Positions 34,938 to 47,309 of a stretch of DNA of 64,000 nt are shown in pieces. The notes beneath the pieces were generated by a model. The model did no database searches, was not told the origin of the DNA, and saw only the letters and a list, made by a program, of their open reading frames with translations. The DNA comes from Eucalyptus grandis. Lineage: Eukaryota > Streptophyta > Magnoliopsida > Myrtales > Myrtaceae. A program made the translations under genes and the position numbers. Within the stretch, counting starts at the first letter, position 1. Every line of letters starts with the position of its first letter. The DNA is taken from the NCBI RefSeq assembly GCF_016545825.1, contig NC_052618.1:6005398-6069397 (forward strand). The letters run 5' to 3'.

Positions 34938-35277
34938 CTAAAAATAATAATAAGTATGCCCTAAAATATGACAAAAGGCCAACAATTGCTCTTTAATTGA
35001 CACATTTACTGTTTCATGTAAAAAATTATTTGACCTAAGGACTCTACACAATTCAAAGAAAACTTGTGGTCTCATACGTATTTGATTGACACAATTAGTA
35101 TCTCCCGAATGTAAAATGCGATTAATGAATAACTCTCTTTCTCTCAAAATCTCTTTCCCCTCGTGGCGCTCTAGGTATCTGACTACTAAAAGCTTCATCC
35201 TCCATTACTAACATACTAGCTGCCATTATTGACACAACTGCACCCATTATTGCTCCATTAACATCATTATTTTCCAT
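34938..35277 (-). pseudogene. HARBI1-like (PIF/Harbinger) transposase N-terminal fragment
   Basis: A minus-strand start at 35,277 reads M-E-N-N-D-V-N-G-A-I-M-G, then E-D-E-A-F-S-S-Q-I-P-R-A-P-R. A frameshift near 35,130-35,160 leads to LHSGDTNCVNQIRMRP, F-F-E-L-C-R-V-L-R and KEQLLAFCHILGH. This is the N-terminal module (DUF8040-like) that precedes the DDE nuclease in plant HARBI1-like transposases. The reading stops at H-T-Y-Y-Y-F; the helix-turn-helix and catalytic DDE part are absent. An active relative could mobilise TTA-flanked elements such as those at 29,062 and 40,650, but linkage to them is only by superfamily. Confidence 0.78.
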
Positions 35278-35299
35278 CTACAAGCAAAAATAAGAATTT

Positions 35300-36280
35300 T
35301 CTGAGCCTATTATGACAGATGTTTTATCTTAAGGGTAAACCCAATAGCAAACATTAAATAAATAAATTGTTAAAAGGATTAAGAAGGCTAGTGCAGCAAC
35401 ATCAGCAATAACAAAATCAACTCTCGAAGGAACATGTAAACCAACCACTAACTTGCTTAGCAATAGAGGCACATTGATGGAATTTGCAAAATATGCTGCT
35501 CTACTTCCTGAGATATGTCAAGACATATCCATTGCGGGAAGATGACATTAAAACACCAATCTTATGTCGCACAACTACTTAAATTTTAGTGCTATCAACA
35601 ATGGACAAGTGACTACTCCAAGTGACCACATTCACATTATCGCAAGCAAAGAAACAATTTAATCAAGGATAAGCAATCTCAACAGGCATCAACTACAAGA
35701 AAAAATAACTAAGATTTAACTCGATCCTTCAAGTATCTTTACAAATATCTTATATCATCTATCAATTTGACATGAGTCTCCCTGTTGCAATCTATATAAG
35801 ACCGCCACAAATTTGGAGACAGTAGGGTTCAAATAACATAGCTGGACTAATCTGCTTGGGCATTTCACCAAACACTTGATGTGCATTCGATTAAACGGCA
35901 CAAGGAAACAACAAGATAGTGAGAACCACAACCCAATCAATACGAGATCATCAAGATTGAATCGAAAGTTACTAATATAATCTCAAGCATGACCGATGTT
36001 CAGGCTAACAACAACACAGCTCTCGGTTTCTCTTCCACATGTGTAATGGAAGCATGTACTGAACTTCCACGCTCAATGAAAAATGAAAGCTCCAAGGCTC
36101 CAAGTTGTCGAAGGTTTGAAGGAATCTATTGGTTCAATAAACTTGAGTCCATTGATGGAGCACACGGATTTGAAGCTCAAGCACGCGAGAACATCGCGAT
36201 TCGAGGAGCATTGGATGTGGCAAGGTAAGTGGTGGATTTTGGCGCCGATAAGCGGGTAGAAGCTTCGGAATACGCAGAGG

Positions 36281-36317
<37 letters not shown>

Positions 36318-36880
36318 CTTTGAGGGCGTTTCAATTCAATTGCTTGAAGAAGATGAATGGAAACGTGAATCAAACAATTGAAACGCAAAGAATCAACAAC
36401 AACTCAATAAAGTATCGATCAAAAAATTCTGAGATTATTCTCAAATCGGAGAGGAGAGAGAACTTGGATCTATGTTGAGCATCATTGAAGAAGATCCAGA
36501 CCTTCAATGATGAAGAAGAAGATCTAGACCTTCAATGGCGAAGAAGATGCGCGTCATTGAAGAAGAGCTAAAGAAGAAAGACGAGCGAAAGAGTGAATGG
36601 AGAGAGTGGCGAGAGCGGCGTTCTAAGCACGAGAATCTGGAGAGGAAAAGTGAAAGGTCAGAGGGAAAGATATGAAAAGGGAAAGTTTTTCAGCTTCTAA
36701 GGCAGAGGAATTTGTTTTCCTAAAATAATACATAATATTTGTGTTGACCAGAAAGTCTTTTCTGTTGACCAAATCCTTTTTAGAGAACCAAACGGTTGAA
36801 AATCCGGAAAACACTTTCTAGTAAAATACTTTCAATGAAACAAACACACCCTTAAACTTTTAAATGAATGTGGGTCTAAC
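35300..36880. other. Gene-free stretch with GA microsatellite
   Basis: A (GA)n run at 36,284-36,315 and a purine-rich repetitive stretch with 'gaagaagatc(c/t)agaccttcaatg' twice (36,486 and 36,517). 36,830-36,855 ends 'aacaaacacaccctta', similar to a DNA-transposon terminus, but no partner end was found. Confidence 0.4.
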
Positions 36881-36887
36881 CGAATAT

Positions 36888-37150
36888 GTTGACGGGCTCG
36901 GATTTTGGCTCCCTCTTAGCAATCTTAGACTTTTGCTGTGCATTCCTAACAAATGGTATTGGAGCCTATAGTTGAGATTTCCGGCAAGTGGACATTGTGG
37001 TGTAACAACGCGAACCTATAGAAAAATTGATATAGAAGGATACCTAAATTAAGGGGGAGTGGCCCTAACATTAAGCTCACATATGTAGGGGGAATTGTTC
37101 AGATACATGTGTGACTATGTTATGTTAGAGAAATCCCACATTAGAGAATT
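36888..37150 (+). mobile_element. Possible TRIM/LTR-retrotransposon relic
   Basis: A '...cctaaca' end (36,951) is followed by 'tggtattggagcc' (36,954-36,966), close to the plant initiator-Met-tRNA primer-binding site tggtatcagagcc. About 85 bp later comes a purine tract 'aagggggag' (37,051-37,059), then 'tgttagagaaatcccacatt' (37,123), a typical LTR start. Order PBS, short spacer, PPT, LTR start fits a TRIM. The two LTRs cannot be matched because both outer parts are lost. Confidence 0.45.
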
Positions 37151-39147
37151 GATATGATCACATCTATGCTTTGTAGAGGCAACCTGACAAGGCTTTGCCA
37201 TGTGTCTCATGTTCATCAATAATTATTGTTTTGTTGACTATCAAAAGAAGATGTAACATCTCAATGTAACTTTAGGAAAAAGCTTTAGAAAAGTGTTAAA
37301 TTTATTGCACTTATACCAATTTGGTCATAAGCTTTGTGACCTAGAGTCAATTTAGTGATTCGGGCTAATTTTGGCCAAATAATATTAACGTGGATGTTGG
37401 TGGCTTATGTGGTACGAATGGTACTAACATGGATAACTTTTAATTGTTATTTAACTTTTAATCGGTTATTTAACTGCAAAAATCCTAATACAATATGGGA
37501 AAAACCCATATGGCAAATCAAAATTCATATGTCTAGAGAAGAAGATGGAATTTTCACAGTGAGCTTATTTTTCTACTGAGTATGGAATCTTGATGTGAGT
37601 CTCTGTTTGATCCGCAAATGGAAATGAAGCAAAAGGAAGAAGGTACGCCCCAAGCCCATAGAAGAGTGCCTGTGCTCGGTCCTTGTAACAAGCTCCAATT
37701 CCAGTCACAAGTGTCTCGAAATGGTTTGTGCGGCTTCTTCTACACAAGCTATTTGCTTTGCACATATGCCTCGTGATAATCATTTTAGTTCTAGCTTCAA
37801 AATGTTTAGGAGGTTGAGACCATTTCCATGTGCAAATGCTGCTGGAAGATTGGCCTAACTAAATTCTTTCTCAGGAAATGCAATATCTCTATATTGCACT
37901 TCAAATACATGAGGTTATATTGAATGATTCATAAATACACACATGCTCCTAAAATGACCACAATCTTGTTTGGTTACTCAAGAGTGCTACTTTCGAAAGT
38001 CTGATCCAAGTGAGGCCGATCAAGTCCTCACATGTAGTGCTTGAGCATGACCCCATTCGGTAAACATAGGGTTCGTGAATGGATTAGACCTAGTGAACAT
38101 TTGGGAACTAAGTGTGGTTGGTTTTGAGAGTTAGGACGTGCTTGGAGGGCAATTTAGTCACTTTATTCACAAGCTTTTATCTCTGATACATAATGGCATT
38201 TTTAGAACAGAAGGAGGGAAAGTAGCGATGAACTAAAAGGGGAGTAACCTATAGTTCAGGCCTTGAAGTTTAAAACGATCAAAGTAAAATGTCCAAAACA
38301 ATTAGAAAACCAGAACAATTATGCCTTTAGATATCACATTGTGCAAAATATACAATTCTTATTTTCATAGCTAGAAGGTGCATATATATGTATAAAGATA
38401 TATTTAGCGTGATTTTGTATTCCCTTTGATTAAAAGTAAGAAATGAAATATAGTAGAATTATTATAACTAGAAAACGGTACATCAATCATTGAAATATCT
38501 CTCTTAATCAATTTATATGTGTTGCATACTATGTGTTTCAATCCATCTATTTTTGAGAGAGTTTTGTACGTTTGGAGCCCATCTTAGTTTCCAAAAAATG
38601 ATTGGTTGGCTGGATATTCCATTGTTTTGTGTCTATGTAAATATGCCCCATCAATCACAAAACTTGAGCAAGAGAAAATGTGATATCATCTAGCATATCC
38701 ATCTAAATGAAGTAATATATGTCGAACATAAGAAATTTTTTTTTTGGTTAATAACAATCTCTAATCACTGGAAATTCTCTCATCGTTCAATATCATCCTC
38801 CATTTTGTTTGAAACTTTCAGAAATTGGCTCAATGTGTTCTTATATGTTTTGTGAAGCATCATGTCACATGCCTTTTCTTTTCTTTTCTTTTTCTTTTTA
38901 CATGGATTGCAGGGTGAGTGTTGGCCGAGGAAAAAAATGTTATGCTGATGGTAAGGGTGAGCACCAAGTCTAGTACAAGAACTAGATTCAGCCGATCTAG
39001 ACCAATCGGTTTAAGGTCAATTTTAAGAAGAACATGTTCGATTCTTGGTTTTGTGAACCTAGAATTGGCATAGGACCATTTAGTTCCTAGTTCCAACACT
39101 GAAATCATTTCAACTAATCCAGTTCCCAAATTGAACCAAATCTTAAG

Positions 39148-39208
<61 letters not shown>

Positions 39209-40646
39209 CCCTTATAGAGAATCAAAATCATGGTCTTCAACATGAACAAATGCCAACATAATCGTTCAACAAACAAATTTTTTCGTAGTGAGATTATATA
39301 ACTTCTATTTCTTATTTGAATTTGCTGTTTTACCTAAGAATAAAATTTTCCAAACTCGACCGGTTTGATTCACTATTTTTATTTTTTGAAACCAACACAC
39401 CTTAAAATCAATCTTCAGAGCTGGTAGAGTTTTATTTTTATTTTTTTTTCAAGTTAGTGAAATCAACTTTTTCTCCTTTTTTTTTTTTTTTTTGCTTTCC
39501 TTTTTATTTCTCGTCCTTTTTCCTCATTCCTCGGCTGCTGGTGCACTCCGTCAATCATCACCGTCAATACCCGCACTACACCGATGACCTCCCTCCACTC
39601 TTCCACCCTCTCCATTTGTAATGTACTCTATTTTTTTTCCTACCCAAGAGAATCAAAGACAATCGAATATTGACAATGAGGGACCCAAAGTTATTGCTTC
39701 AAAGCAGATAAGTATATAAATATCAATATGTACCAAAAGATGAAAAGATATCTAAGAACCAAATACATGTATTTTTTTAAAAGTTAATAAAATAGCGGAA
39801 ATCATTGGAAGATTAGCAATAGCTTTCAAAATGAATATGTATAGAAGGGTTTGGCTAGAATGCTCTAATGTAGATAAGATCTTAAACAATATAAATCGTA
39901 AAAGATGCGATGTAATAATTAAAAACAAGTCGATAAATAAAGATGATCTAATTTGCATCTACTATACCCAACTCCACGAATGTTGAAACTCATAATATAT
40001 GCAATTAGGATTGAAGATAAATTTGAATTTGGGTGAAAATGGAAGGAGCATCACTAGTGTTTTCTCTAGTGATTGCCGCACCTATCATTTGGTGCTTGTG
40101 TTGCGAGCCAAAAAGAAGGTAGTTAATGTCATTTTAGGAAAAGAAATATAGAATTTCGGATAACATACATATGTCCTAAATCAAAAGCGAATATGGCTAA
40201 AAGAATTAAAGAATTAAAAAATTTTCAAAAACAGAGGCTGAAAAATCGTGTCAGAAGCGAAGGTAAGTTATTGCCATTTTTATGATAACGATATCGAAGG
40301 CCCTGGAAGGGAGAATACAGTTAAGCCGGCGACTCTTCATGGAGTGGGGTGGGGCCCGGTGCAGCGGCGGTTGCATTCCGGCTTCCACGTTGGAGGCTGG
40401 AAGCCGTTGCGATCTTGCAACTCCTAGAAAATGAAGATCCGACGGTCCCCCACTTCGTACGGAGGAACTCAACGTGCCGACGTGGAAGCTTCTTGACCCT
40501 GACGTGGGCCCCACTAGAAGAGAAGTGAATTCGTGAAAGTCTGTAAATCGAATGGTAGTGCCTACATTTTCCCATAATCCATTTTAGCTACTTTGAAGAG
40601 CTAAAGAACAGAAAAATAAAGAAATAAAACTTTTTTAAACGGAGCC
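37151..40646. other. Gene-free stretch with TA microsatellite
   Basis: Contains (TA)n at 39,151-39,205 and several poly-T runs. A GC-richer patch at 40,320-40,520 has short overlapping ORFs on the minus strand that I do not recognise. No RNA gene or promoter could be supported. Confidence 0.4.
39151..39205. repeat. (TA)n microsatellite
   Basis: About 27 TA units, uninterrupted. Confidence 0.97.
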
Positions 40647-40649
40647 TTA

Positions 40650-41603
40650 GGGCCCGTTTGTTTGTATTTTTTTTTTTTTTTGTTTTTTAAACACTTTTCG
40701 TATTTTTGTTCGGAACAAAAAGGAAAACAAACGCGTTTGGACACGTTTACTGTTCCTTTTTGTTCTTTTGTTTCCGGAACAAAAAAAAAACGAAACAAAA
40801 ACACAAATTTTGTGTTTCTTGTTTTTAAAACACTTTGAAAACACTTATTTTCTTTTTTTCTCTTATTTTCTTGTTCTTTTTCTTTTGGCCGGTCGCCGGC
40901 CTCGGCCATGATCGGCGACCGGCCGACGAGGGCTGGCGGCCTCGCCCAGCCACGGCGAGGCTCGCCGTCCCCGGCGAGCCGAGGCTCGCCGGGCCGGCGC
41001 GAGGCCGGCCTCGCCGGATCCGGCGAGCTCGAGCTCGCCCGCCATGGCGAGGCCGACCTCGCGCCGGCACAGGCGACCTCGATCTCGCCCGGATCCGGCG
41101 AGGCCGACCTCGCCCGGCGGCCGGCGAGCCTCGGCCTCGCCCCGACGGTGGCCGGCGAGGCCGCGCCTCCCCGCCCCGGGCGAGCTCGGCCTCGCCGGAT
41201 CAAGTTGAGGCCGACCTCGCGCCGGCACAGGCGAGTCGGCATCGCCCGCGGTGGCCCGGCGGGCCGCGCCTCCCGCCGGCTGGGCGAGCTCGGCCTCGCC
41301 TTGATCCGGCGAGGCCGACCCTCGCCCGCCGATCGCCGGCCAAGGCCTTGGCGGCGACCGGCCAAAAGAAAGAAAAAAAAAAATGAAAAAGAAAAAAGGA
41401 AAAAATAGAAAAAAAAATAGAAATAAATAAAAGAAATAAAAAAATTATCCAAATTTACCAAACATGTTTCTGTTTATTTTTATTCCCGAACAAGTTTACC
41501 AAACGCGTTGTTTTGTTCAAAAATTGTTCCCGGAACAGAAACACTTTTTTCTATTTATTTTCCACTGAACAATTTTTAAACAGAAATACAAACAAACGCA
41601 CCC
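40650..41603 (-). mobile_element. PIF/Harbinger (Tourist-like) non-autonomous element 2, GC-core
   Basis: Same architecture as element 1 in opposite orientation. Terminal repeats GGGCCCGTTTGTTTGTATTT and (reverse complement) GGGTGCGTTTGTTTGTATTT are flanked by TTA at 40,647-40,649 and 41,604-41,606. AT-rich hairpin arms surround a GC-rich core (40,885-41,365) of 'gcgaggccgacctcgcc'-like units. The sequence M-V-N-L-D-N-F-F in its right arm (minus strand, 41,461) matches that at 29,206 in element 1, fixing relative orientation. Long ORFs on both strands are composition artefacts. Confidence 0.8.
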
Positions 41604-42350
41604 TTAACTTTTGGGACACCTCCCCTTTTCTGCCTCTGAAAAAGAAATTCCTAAAACGAAATTACCTTTTTACTACTCGCTTCTCTCTTTCTTTTTCACC
41701 TCCTGCCTTCACTTTTGGCGCCATCTTTTCCTATTTTTTTCACCGACCTTTTTTGCACGAGCCAAAAAGGAAAAAAGAAAGAAAATGACGGTAAAGGCGG
41801 CAAAAAAAAAAAAAAAAAAAAAAAAAGCAGCGCCAAACCACCCACTTTGCAGTCCGCTGCTGCCGACCGTGCCGTTGTCCACCCACCATGGCCGATGGCC
41901 ATAGGTGACAAAAAGGAAGAAGAAAAGGAAAAAAGATGACTTATGTCAATAAATATTTTCCCAAAACAAAAGTTACTTTTTTCTATTGGTTCTTTCTCTT
42001 TTTAATCTATTCCCAATCACTTTTTATTTTGACAAATAAAATTAATTGATGTTATTAAATGGATATATTTTTTTCTTTTGGAAAATAAAAGAATAGAAAA
42101 ATAAAAAAATAGAAGCGTTACATCAAACCTAGCCTTAACTTCTAGGGATACCTCCCCCTTTTCTACCTTCGAGAAAGAAATTTCTTAAATATACCTTTTT
42201 ACTAATTGCTCCCTCTCTTCTTTTTCACCCCGCGTTCACTTTTGGCGCCATCGTTTTCCTATTATTTCACCGGCCTTTTTTGCACAAGCCAAAGAAAAGA
42301 AAAGAAAACCACGGTAAAAGGGAAAAAATAAAGAAGCTGCGCCAAACCAA
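41604..42350. repeat. Diverged ~210-bp direct repeat beside element 2
   Basis: 41,604-41,815 ('ttaacttttgggacacctcc'...'gccaaaaagg') is repeated, diverged, at 42,132-42,345 ('ttaacttctagggatacctcc'...'gccaaagaaa'). Both contain 'acttttggcgccatc' and 'tttcaccg(a/g)cctttttt'. The second copy has 'agccttaactt' without an element, and so shows the empty site of the TTA insertion. Confidence 0.75.
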
Positions 42351-44028
42351 AATCCCACGTCATCTAAAGACTGCCCCTCGCGCCAAAAAAACCACTCAGC
42401 TTCTCCATTTCTCTATTCTTTTGCTAATATTGAGAATATTTATTGCTTCTAAAAGTAAAAGGAATTGCACAATTTAGTTGTCCAAAAGTGACCATTACAC
42501 ACTAGTTTATGAAAGAATACATTGAGTTGATGATAATGACAAGATTATAGGTCAAGAGTGATTTAGCAAAGTAACACTATTACATGAGCAATATAAACAT
42601 ACTAGTGACAACCTCTAACGGATGTTGCGGCAATCTCTGCCTCCACTGGCCACACTAGCAAATATGGTACCTGCCGTTGTTGCACCAGAAGATCCCACAT
42701 CGGACACTCGGTTCCCTTCTTCTTGCTACCTCCAAAGCAAGAGCATCCCATTTTTATTTTTATTTTTAGTTCACAACTTGCAAGTTGCGACCGTCTCCCA
42801 AAGAACCACTCTAGAATTATATGTTTACTAATATTGTTTTTTTCCTTTCATATTTAACGAATCTTACTTTGTGGGAGTACGAGACGAGGATGTCCCACCA
42901 AGTAAAACATTTCAATTTCAAAATTTTCAAGAAAGCCGGTTGATTTCTTGAAATTAAGGGTGGTGAAGGAGCCACGTTTGCTTTTTTTAAAGATTAACGG
43001 TTTGTTAGCTCATCAATTTCCTAATAAAGAGGATCGATACCTATATATTATTGGAAAATACCATTTATAGGAGTACCAAAAGAAATATTGACGAAATATG
43101 GTGTGTGGTTAGGCAATCTGAACTTTTGATAAATGGACTGCATTGAGATTGCTTGGTGGTACTTTACTTGCATAAAAAGTGTGTGGAATGGGATCTAGAT
43201 GGCGGTGAATTTTAGAAATTTGAGTGCGGTGGAAAGTAATTGCTTTAAAAAAAAATCAAATTGGCTAGAAATGTGTGGAATTGAATTACATGATAGGAAG
43301 CTACAGAGAAATGTAAATGGGCAAGGAATTGAAAAATGTAAGGAAAATATAAAATAGAAAGCTCTTACAAAGAGTGTTCCCACGTGTGTTTTCTCTACTT
43401 CAAGTCTTGGGTTTTTCTATGCTATTCTCACCTAATTCTCTAAAAAGATCTCTAACTTTAGGAATAATTTCAATTCTGTCTTAAATTGAAATATTTTTAT
43501 CTCAAAAAAATTTTAAAATTTTACTATAGTTCCAAATATGCCCACAGATTTAAAAAGTCTCCACTAATTTTTCAAAATTATCGGTATCGAGAACCAATTA
43601 GAGGTTTGTTATTAGAGTAGGCATCTTCATCAATACCCCCCACATTCAATTAGAACAGCAATAGCCTCTTAATATAGTAATCTTGATGAATATAGTGAAG
43701 GCATGAGTAGATTTGAGACTAGTATAAAAAGCTTGGGATTTTTATAAGAAAATTTCGGATCTTAATTGGAATTAAATCTAAAGTTGAGGGAGAAAGGACT
43801 GCACTAGCATGACCACATTGTTACTTCCTATGAGTAATTGTGCAATTTGGGCCATCCATTTTGTTTTTGTATAATGGGCAACTAGACATAAATTTGCTGT
43901 GGGAAACCATCAAGAGCTCACACTAAGATTTCTTGATTGAAAATTCTCTCTTATTTATTCCCAATTTTTCTTCACTTTCTCTCTAGATTATTTGACGCTG
44001 AAAATCATCTCCATCATTAGAAGTTGTA
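42351..44028. other. Gene-free AT-rich stretch left of duplicon B
   Basis: Short chance ORFs only. No recognisable family or RNA. Confidence 0.4.
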
Positions 44029-45892
44029 GCTCTATTTCCGAATATAGCTACTAGCGATTTAGAGTTGCAGTTGTCACTATTTTTTCTTGTTGAAGAGTTT
44101 GTGTCGTCGTTTTAGATAGTTTTAATTGCCTTTCCAACATCCTTAGTTATTGCCACCACCATTTCTCGATTTTCCAAAGCCGCGCCTTCAAAGCTCTCTT
44201 CTCCCTTATTTCACTACTAAGAGATTCGCAAATACTATGACGTTCTGAGTGATATTGATTTGGAAATTTGCTATCATTAAACTGAGCTGATAATTTAAGT
44301 TCACTTTAACATCGTTGTGATAGTTTGAAAGGAATTTTTGCTTCAAAACTTGCTTGTAGACTCAACGACCGAACTACACAGATGTTTGATGAAATGTAAA
44401 AATCAGATTTGCATCAACTTCTCTTCAATTTTTTATTACCTTGAGAGTGTTTCCGCATGTATTATCTCTGTTGTTCCTTTTTGCTCTGTGTCCTTATATT
44501 TTCTGTGTGATTATCTCTAGTAATGTCATTAAGTACCTGAATTTGCCTTATTAGTTCTTTGCATCCTACCAATCTTCTGCAATATTGAGGCATCATTGTC
44601 GGAAAGGCCAGTGAACGAAGATGGTTGTCTTGTGGAGGTTGAAGATGGATGGTGGCTGGATAAGAGGCACTTAATCTCGTATTTTCCAAGGAAGCCGGTG
44701 GTAAGCTGAATGTTAATTTTTCTAGCTTTTGCTTAGAATTTATGAATGAATTGGATATGTTAGATTCTGGGAACAATGAAACGTTGAAGAAGACAAACAC
44801 AAGGCGTCTAGAGGAAAGAAATGAAAATAAGAAAGATGTGTAAAACAAAGAATAAAAGAGAGGGAAACTGAAAAAGATGTGTTCAGTAATGATAATAGAA
44901 ATGGGCTTAGTGTAGGCTTGAGCGCATTTATATTTGTTTCTTGGCCTTGTTAAGTTCACATCTTATTCTACACGTAGATCAGGCCCAAAAGCCTGACCTA
45001 CGTCCTTATGAGTTCCATGTTTGACCACATCCGTTGACGGGGCCAAAGGGCCTAGCCCATGCCCCTTTTTATCAGAATAAATAAAATAAAATAATAAAAT
45101 AGTAAAAACAAAAATAAGGAGAAATTATAATTTGATCATATCGACATCATCTAGGCATAGAAAGATAAATAATAACAAATAATAATAATAATAATAATAA
45201 TAAAAGGATAAAAAAAAAAGGATAAATAGTTAGAAAAATAGGTCTTGATTAGATTGTTTGATCTAGTATCAGATTTAGTTTTCATTCATTTAATTTGTAC
45301 ACATACGATTTAGGGAATTCATGTTTTTTTTTCCTCTAGGTTTTAGTTTAGGTTTATGAAATTCATAAAAACAGAGAGTGGGTTTAGAGATGATGACAAA
45401 GCTAGACTAACGGTTCCCTCATGGATTGGGTTCTCCAAACCTTATCTCGCACAATGTTAGAGTGTACATACAAAATTCAATTAATCCTAAAATATTTTTA
45501 TGGGAGGGAGCTATTGCTAGCCTATTAGGGCCAACTAAGAGCCAAATGAGATACGAGAGAGTATCCCACTTTCTATGCAATCAAAGATCTGAAAACAGGA
45601 CTTGATTATGCTAATTGCCTAAATAGTGCTAGTCCAATACCTAACTTGATTTATTTATTTATCTAATATATTTAGGCAATCTTTAACTATGTTAGTTTTC
45701 CTATGCCTCAAATGATGTCCATGCATGAGTGCGTAATCAAAGAAAAACAAATAATCACAACCAATACCATAAAACAAAGTGTAAGAATGGCTAAAAAAAA
45801 AGTAAAGTGTAAGAAAGCAAAATTAACGAAGCAAAATTAATAAAGTGTCAGACAAATTATAAGCTAAATTCAAAGTGAATCAAATTTCTCAC

Positions 45893-46158
45893 CCAAAAGA
45901 TATATTTACTAAAACTAAATTATATCAAAAGTATTCATTAATATCTCTTATTTATACGTATGCTTTATAACTAAGCTAAATCTAGCACTAAAAGTTAACA
46001 GCTTAATCAAGGTCTCTATTTCAAGCCATCTTTCCATTTTTTTTAATTTTTGATTTTTTAAAAAAGGGGACACAACACGTGCTAGATTTATACGTATAAA
46101 TAAGAGATATTAATGAATACTTTTGATATAATTTAGTTTTAGTAAATATATCTTTTGG
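45893..46158. repeat. 68-bp perfect inverted repeat (template-switch scar) in copy B
   Basis: 45,893-45,960 (from 'ccaaaagatata' to 'tttatacgta') is present as an exact reverse complement at 46,091-46,158. The second arm replaces about 200 bp that copies A (5,397-5,590) and D still have, between 'acacgtgctaga' and 'gatgattcgctgg'. Confidence 0.95.
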
Positions 46159-47309
46159 ATGATTCGCTGGTGAAGATAGCCAAGAGAAGTGTGGAAGCTT
46201 GGGGCAGGGCGGTGGCTGGATGAAGGAGGAAGAGATATAGAAAAGAGGATAGGCGTGATAAGTATTAAATTTTTAATGAATTTACTAAAAAATACACACC
46301 GTGTTAGTTAGTGACATGGCCCTTATAAACAGTAGAATATTTTCTATATTATTCACCTCTAATTCCTAAAAGCTTTGTAGAGATTCATTACCTATTTTCT
46401 TGACAAATCGATCCTTTCCTCCAGCACTCATGGACAGAGACATTCATTAGGAATCCATCCATGCTTCACGGCTAAAGGGCAAAACTATTCATTACGTGCT
46501 AGTCCTTAATCTGGTTCCTCGTACCAGTCCCTGAAATCTAGAAGTAACTCTATAATAAAGCTATTTGTTAGACTAGAAAGTCTATCATAATTGTTAAGTC
46601 AGACGTAACTCCCAATTATAGTTTCTAGACTAGAACTTTTAAAGAGATTAAACGTTTGCCGTTCTTTATTAACATTTTAAATTAGTTTACTACAAAATAA
46701 ATATGGAAAATAATTGCAAGCACCAACTAACATTGCGACATAATTTCTCATTGTTGAATTACTAACGTGAAAACAACATGATCTTGCAAAGAAGTCAATG
46801 CAAGAGAATCTGAAAATAAATGAAGAATAATAAAGGACATTAAATATTTATGCGGTTCACTATCTACATCTATGGAAGAGATAATAGCAAATAATCCATT
46901 AATAATTGAATAATTAGAGTTATAATTGCTCATATGCTTGAATATTTTTCACACCTAAAAATTTAAGTCCTAACAAAAAAAAAATTCAAATTAATAACTC
47001 GGTTTAGTGTAAACTCATGGCACAGAAAATTTATAGTGGCTCACAATTTTTGCTGAAGAAACCATGTTACATGTGTGCCATTTCAAAGATCAACAATTTT
47101 ACACGTCCATCAATGGATAATGCCATGATAACAATTTTAAAAGAGGATTCAGTTAATAATCCTAACTTACAGTATCAATTCAAATCTGATTTGGTATGTG
47201 AGCTCAAATTCGAAATATAATTTAACACTCGTTAATTCCCCCCCCCTTTTTTTCTCCAAATGCTTGGAGTCGGTCCGTAGCCCTTTTACTTCTAGCACAT
47301 GTTTTCAAA

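Noticed and set aside
40601..41461. A 286-codon minus-strand ORF
   Set aside because: Same compositional artefact within GC-core element 2; no domain and not collinear in protein with element 1 apart from the arm sequence.
44462..44959. A 165-codon minus-strand ORF in duplicon B
   Set aside because: The same region in copy A gives only 104 codons with different ends, no family is recognised, and conservation is explained by the DNA duplication.
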